A stretch of 64,000 bases of DNA. Source: Fervidobacterium gondwanense DSM 13020. Its GTDB lineage: Bacteria; Thermotogota; Thermotogae; Thermotogales; Fervidobacteriaceae. The notes below the pieces were generated by a model. The model did not search any database. It was not told where the DNA came from and was given only the letters and a program-made list of their open reading frames with translations. The first letter of the stretch is position 1; every line of letters begins with the position of its first letter. Location of the stretch: NCBI RefSeq assembly GCF_900143265.1, contig NZ_FRDJ01000005.1, positions 62,001 through 126,000 on the forward strand, read 5' to 3'. This document shows, in pieces, positions 61,149 to 64,000 of this stretch. The position numbers and the translations under genes are program-made.

Positions 61149-64000
61149 ATGGAAATTTTGCAAAATCAACAAAACCGCTCCGTAGCTGAAATAGTAAGAC
61201 AGAATCCAAATTGTAATTACTTCATCTCAGCCTCTGCGGGTACCGGAAAGACTTACACACTCACAAATTACTACATTGGCATATTAGAACATTACGAACA
61301 AGAAGGAAAAAGCGACATTGTCGACTCAATTGTTGCCGTTACGTTCACGAACAAAGCCGCAAATGAGATGAAAGACAGGATAATGAAAGAGATTCAGAAA
61401 AAACTTACAGCGGTTGACCCAAATTCAAAAGAATACAGATACTGGAACGAAGTTTACCGCAATATGTCAAGGGCCATCATCTCAACGATAGACAGCTTCT
61501 GCAGAAGAGTTTTAATCGAGCAGAATGTGGAAGCCGGTGTTGACCCGAATTTCAAGATAATAAACGAACTGAAGATGCTCAGGATAGTTGATAAAGCAAC
61601 GCAAAAGGCAATACAGATTGCATTTGAAGTATACGACTTGAAAGACGGCGAGAGAATTGCGGATAAGTTATCTCCCTTCTTGTACGGTCTCACAACAGAA
61701 AGAAGAGAGCGAATAGAAGAGCTTGTAAAGGACTTGGCAGAGAGCAAAGATGATATATTCCATCTTTTCAACATCTTTGGAGATGTGTTCAAGGTTAAGG
61801 AGAAGATAGAAGAAGTTGTCAGGAGCTGGAGGTTGGAGCTCAACGATTCAAAAGTAAGCGAAAGGCTACTTGAAGTATTTGAAGAGGCCGGAGGCGCATT
61901 GAGGGCGTTTAGAAACATAGCACTCATCGCCGCTGAATTCTACGAATCTGAAACGATAGACAACTTCGAATACGACTTCAAAGGCGTGCTCGAGAAAACG
62001 CTGAAGGTCTTGGAAAAACCGAGCATAAGAGAATACTACCAGAAGAGGTTTAAATACATCATAGTCGATGAATTTCAAGACACGAACGACCTCCAAGAAA
62101 GGATATTCGACTTAATACATACCGATGAAAACTACATCTTCTACGTTGGTGATAGGAAACAGTCGATATACAGGTTCAGAGGCGGTGATGTTTCCGTCTT
62201 TGTAAAAACGATGAACAAATTCGAAAAGAAAATCAAGGATGGCAATGGGAAGTACAGCATACTTTCGCTGAAGACGAATTACCGTTCCCATCCAGAACTC
62301 GTTGATTACTTTAACTACATCTCTGAGAATGTTATCTTCAACAATGTCATTTACGAAGGACTTGCTACAAACAAGAACACAAATAAGAACAGTAAAGAAA
62401 ATGAAGAAGAAAAGATCTTCGTACACGAAGTTTTTAGATTGAAATATCCAGATCTTTACAATAAACTTTGGTTCATAGAATCAGACGACAAATCCTCCTC
62501 AGCTTTCTTGCCAGATCCAAATGAAAATGTACCTGATGGAGTTAAGAGAGTGAATTACATCAAGGTTAACGCCGCATCCGATGAGGAAAAGAAAAACGAG
62601 CGAGAGATTGAAGCTCTGAGCGTTGCCAAGATGATAAAAGCGCTTGTCGGAAAAGAAATGACGTTTTACGAGAAACAGGACGGAAAACATGTTCCGGTTG
62701 TAAGAAAGATAACCTACAAAGATTTTGCCATACTTTCTTACAAACTCCAAGAAGTTGAGGATGTCTACAGAGAAGTCTTTGCACGAGAAGGAATACCACT
62801 TTACATAGTCAAAGGAAGAGGCTTCTACAGAAGACCCGAAATAAGAGCCGTTATATCAGCTCTCGACGTTATCCAAAACCCGAACAACAACTACCACTTC
62901 GTCCAAATCTTCTTGAGCCCATTTTTCGAGGAAATCTCCGAAAACTCCGTAAATGCGGACAACTCTTCGGATGAAAGGCTTAAAATGCTGAACAGAATAA
63001 CACAAAGATACAGGGAATCTGCGCAGTCGGGTATAAAGAAATCATTCTTCCAGTGCGCAAAAGATTTGAGAAACGAAGGGGCACTTCCTCATCACATCTG
63101 CCAGATGCTCGACCTGATTGAAAAATACGACGAGCTGAAGTACTACCTGAAGCCCGCAGAAACACTCAAACTATTCATCAAAGAGAGCGAATACCTCAGA
63201 AAGCTTGCACAATATCCCAACTCGAGCCAGAGGCTCAGGAACGTTAGGAAACTACTCGAGCAAGCCTCCGACTTTAACGACCAAGCACCGACATTCCTTG
63301 AACTGACAAGACTGCTTGAGAAAATCTCTGAAATCCAAGAAGTTGAAGCGTCTGAAATCTCTGAAGAAGAAGACGTCGTGCGCATGATGACTGTGCACGC
63401 ATCTAAGGGTTTGGAGTTCAACATTGTCTTTTTGGTGAACAACGACTACGGGGATAGAAACGAAGAGAAGACGCTATTCCCTTACTCAGAGAACGAAATT
63501 GAGAGTGTGAGGTACATATACATAAGTCAGTTCTTGGATAAAGTTATCGAGAAGTTCGGAAACGGGAAATTGACAGCAGAGTTGGAAAAAGAATTGAGGA
63601 AAATATTGGAAGCAGAAATCATATACGACGAAACCGAAATCCTGAGAAAAGTCTACGTAGCGATAACAAGGGCTAAAGAAATGCTCTTTGTCTTGGACTT
63701 GCAGAAAAAAAAGAGCGACAACAAGAAAGGAACGCCTGCAATTAAGTATTTAGATTATAAAGGATATGAAGAGAACGTAAAAGTCATCGAAAACATCTCA
63801 GAAATTGAAAAGCTCATTGGGGAGATTGTTGGTAGTGATGAAGAGGTTCATCTTGAACAGGCTGAGGCGAGTGCAGAAGAGATAGAAAGTAAGTTCAACA
63901 AAGAACTTATCGAAACAGATTTCACACAAACTGCCTACAAAAGGTACATCTCACCAACGATAATTTACAACCTGAGAGATGAAAAGAGCGATTTGGAAGC
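61149..64000 (+). CDS. addA: AddA/RecB-type UvrD-family helicase-nuclease, N-terminal 950 codons
   Basis: Open to the window edge. Superfamily 1A helicase motifs in order: I ISASAGTGKTYT (near residue 27), Ia AVTFTNKAANEMKDRI, II YIIVDEFQDTN (near 300), III GDRKQSIYRFRGG, IV TNYRSHP, V MMTVHASKGLEFN (near 745), VI YVAITRAKEML (near 835). The Ia-to-II spacing and the RecB-like KGLEF favour AddA over PcrA. With AddB it processes double-strand ends for RecA. The nuclease domain, expected at the C-terminus, is not in the window. GAGGTGATA precedes the ATG. Confidence 0.9.
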   Translation, partial: MEILQNQQNRSVAEIVRQNPNCNYFISASAGTGKTYTLTNYYIGILEHYEQEGKSDIVDSIVAVTFTNKAANEMKDRIMKEIQKKLTAVDPNSKEYRYWNEVYRNMSRAIISTIDSFCRRVLIEQNVEAGVDPNFKIINELKMLRIVDKATQKAIQIAFEVYDLKDGERIADKLSPFLYGLTTERRERIEELVKDLAESKDDIFHLFNIFGDVFKVKEKIEEVVRSWRLELNDSKVSERLLEVFEEAGGALRAFRNIALIAAEFYESETIDNFEYDFKGVLEKTLKVLEKPSIREYYQKRFKYIIVDEFQDTNDLQERIFDLIHTDENYIFYVGDRKQSIYRFRGGDVSVFVKTMNKFEKKIKDGNGKYSILSLKTNYRSHPELVDYFNYISENVIFNNVIYEGLATNKNTNKNSKENEEEKIFVHEVFRLKYPDLYNKLWFIESDDKSSSAFLPDPNENVPDGVKRVNYIKVNAASDEEKKNEREIEALSVAKMIKALVGKEMTFYEKQDGKHVPVVRKITYKDFAILSYKLQEVEDVYREVFAREGIPLYIVKGRGFYRRPEIRAVISALDVIQNPNNNYHFVQIFLSPFFEEISENSVNADNSSDERLKMLNRITQRYRESAQSGIKKSFFQCAKDLRNEGALPHHICQMLDLIEKYDELKYYLKPAETLKLFIKESEYLRKLAQYPNSSQRLRNVRKLLEQASDFNDQAPTFLELTRLLEKISEIQEVEASEISEEEDVVRMMTVHASKGLEFNIVFLVNNDYGDRNEEKTLFPYSENEIESVRYIYISQFLDKVIEKFGNGKLTAELEKELRKILEAEIIYDETEILRKVYVAITRAKEMLFVLDLQKKKSDNKKGTPAIKYLDYKGYEENVKVIENISEIEKLIGEIVGSDEEVHLEQAEASAEEIESKFNKELIETDFTQTAYKRYISPTIIYNLRDEKSDLE

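Noticed and set aside
61454-62799. Minus-strand frames inside the helicase gene
   Set aside because: They overlap a continuous plus-strand frame with all seven helicase motifs and show no ribosome sites or recognisable domains.

Overview
The window reads as a piece of a thermophilic Thermotogota chromosome, most likely Fervidobacterium or a close relative. This is inference from gene content and style: about 40% GC by eye, frequent TTG and GTG starts behind strong Shine-Dalgarno sequences, many overlapping genes, a sufCBDSU operon, ECF vitamin-type transporters, a type IV pilus cluster with an oversized secretin, and DnaA-box-like 12-mers resembling those of Thermotoga maritima. No rRNA, tRNA, insertion sequence, prophage or CRISPR array was seen. 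Almost all the DNA is coding.

Layout. 1-4550 (minus): a tightly overlapping string encoding a small membrane protein, a DUF4416 protein, rimO, pgsA, thpR, recA and the start of recX. 4551-5452: a 0.9 kb AT-rich gap with no convincing gene. It holds thirteen copies of an octamer GGTAAGTT/AACTTACC (one copy has a mismatch), some in helically phased 11-bp tandem, and is a candidate replication origin. 5453-9406 (minus): an NhaC-type antiporter, a Mut7-C RNase-like protein, purA and acylphosphatase. 9492-14340 (plus): a methionine-precursor operon (lysC, COG1900 homocysteine synthase fused to ferredoxin, UPF0280/COG2122, metF). It is preceded by a promoter, a 40-codon leader peptide with five Met codons in six, and a mutually exclusive antiterminator/terminator pair, which is the textbook layout of ribosome-mediated attenuation. 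14474-15688: cysteine desulfidase, which can release sulfide. 15702-19229 (minus): a large hybrid histidine kinase. 19380-23172 (plus): sodium-pump beta and gamma subunits, a diguanylate cyclase, a methyltransferase and an ABC ATPase. 23191-31755 (plus): type IV pilus/secretion genes pilC, a pilin-like gene, pilM, N, O, P-like and a 1496-residue secretin.

31870-38083: a MEMO1-family gene, mscL and the suf Fe-S assembly operon (minus). 38253-41318 (plus): a complete ECF transporter (S, T, A, A). 41339-43123: an M48 membrane protease and a thermonuclease. 43276-48226 (plus): a DUF3798 binding protein with a ribose/nucleoside-type ABC importer. 48323-51820: a hydrolase, an unknown protein, a PotD-like lipoprotein and a pseudouridine synthase. 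51838-59865: a second ECF system (T, fused AA and a UPF0397 S component on minus) wrapped around a giant plus-strand HEAT-repeat gene. 60069-64000: an aldo/keto reductase (minus) and the first 950 codons of an AddA/RecB-type helicase-nuclease (plus, cut by the window edge).

The best candidates for something undescribed are the methionine leader-peptide attenuator at 9492-9728 and the iteron array at 4826-5214. The 23-repeat duplication in the HEAT protein and the serial modules of the secretin come next. All functional calls rest on reading the translated sequence against remembered family signatures; no database search was possible.
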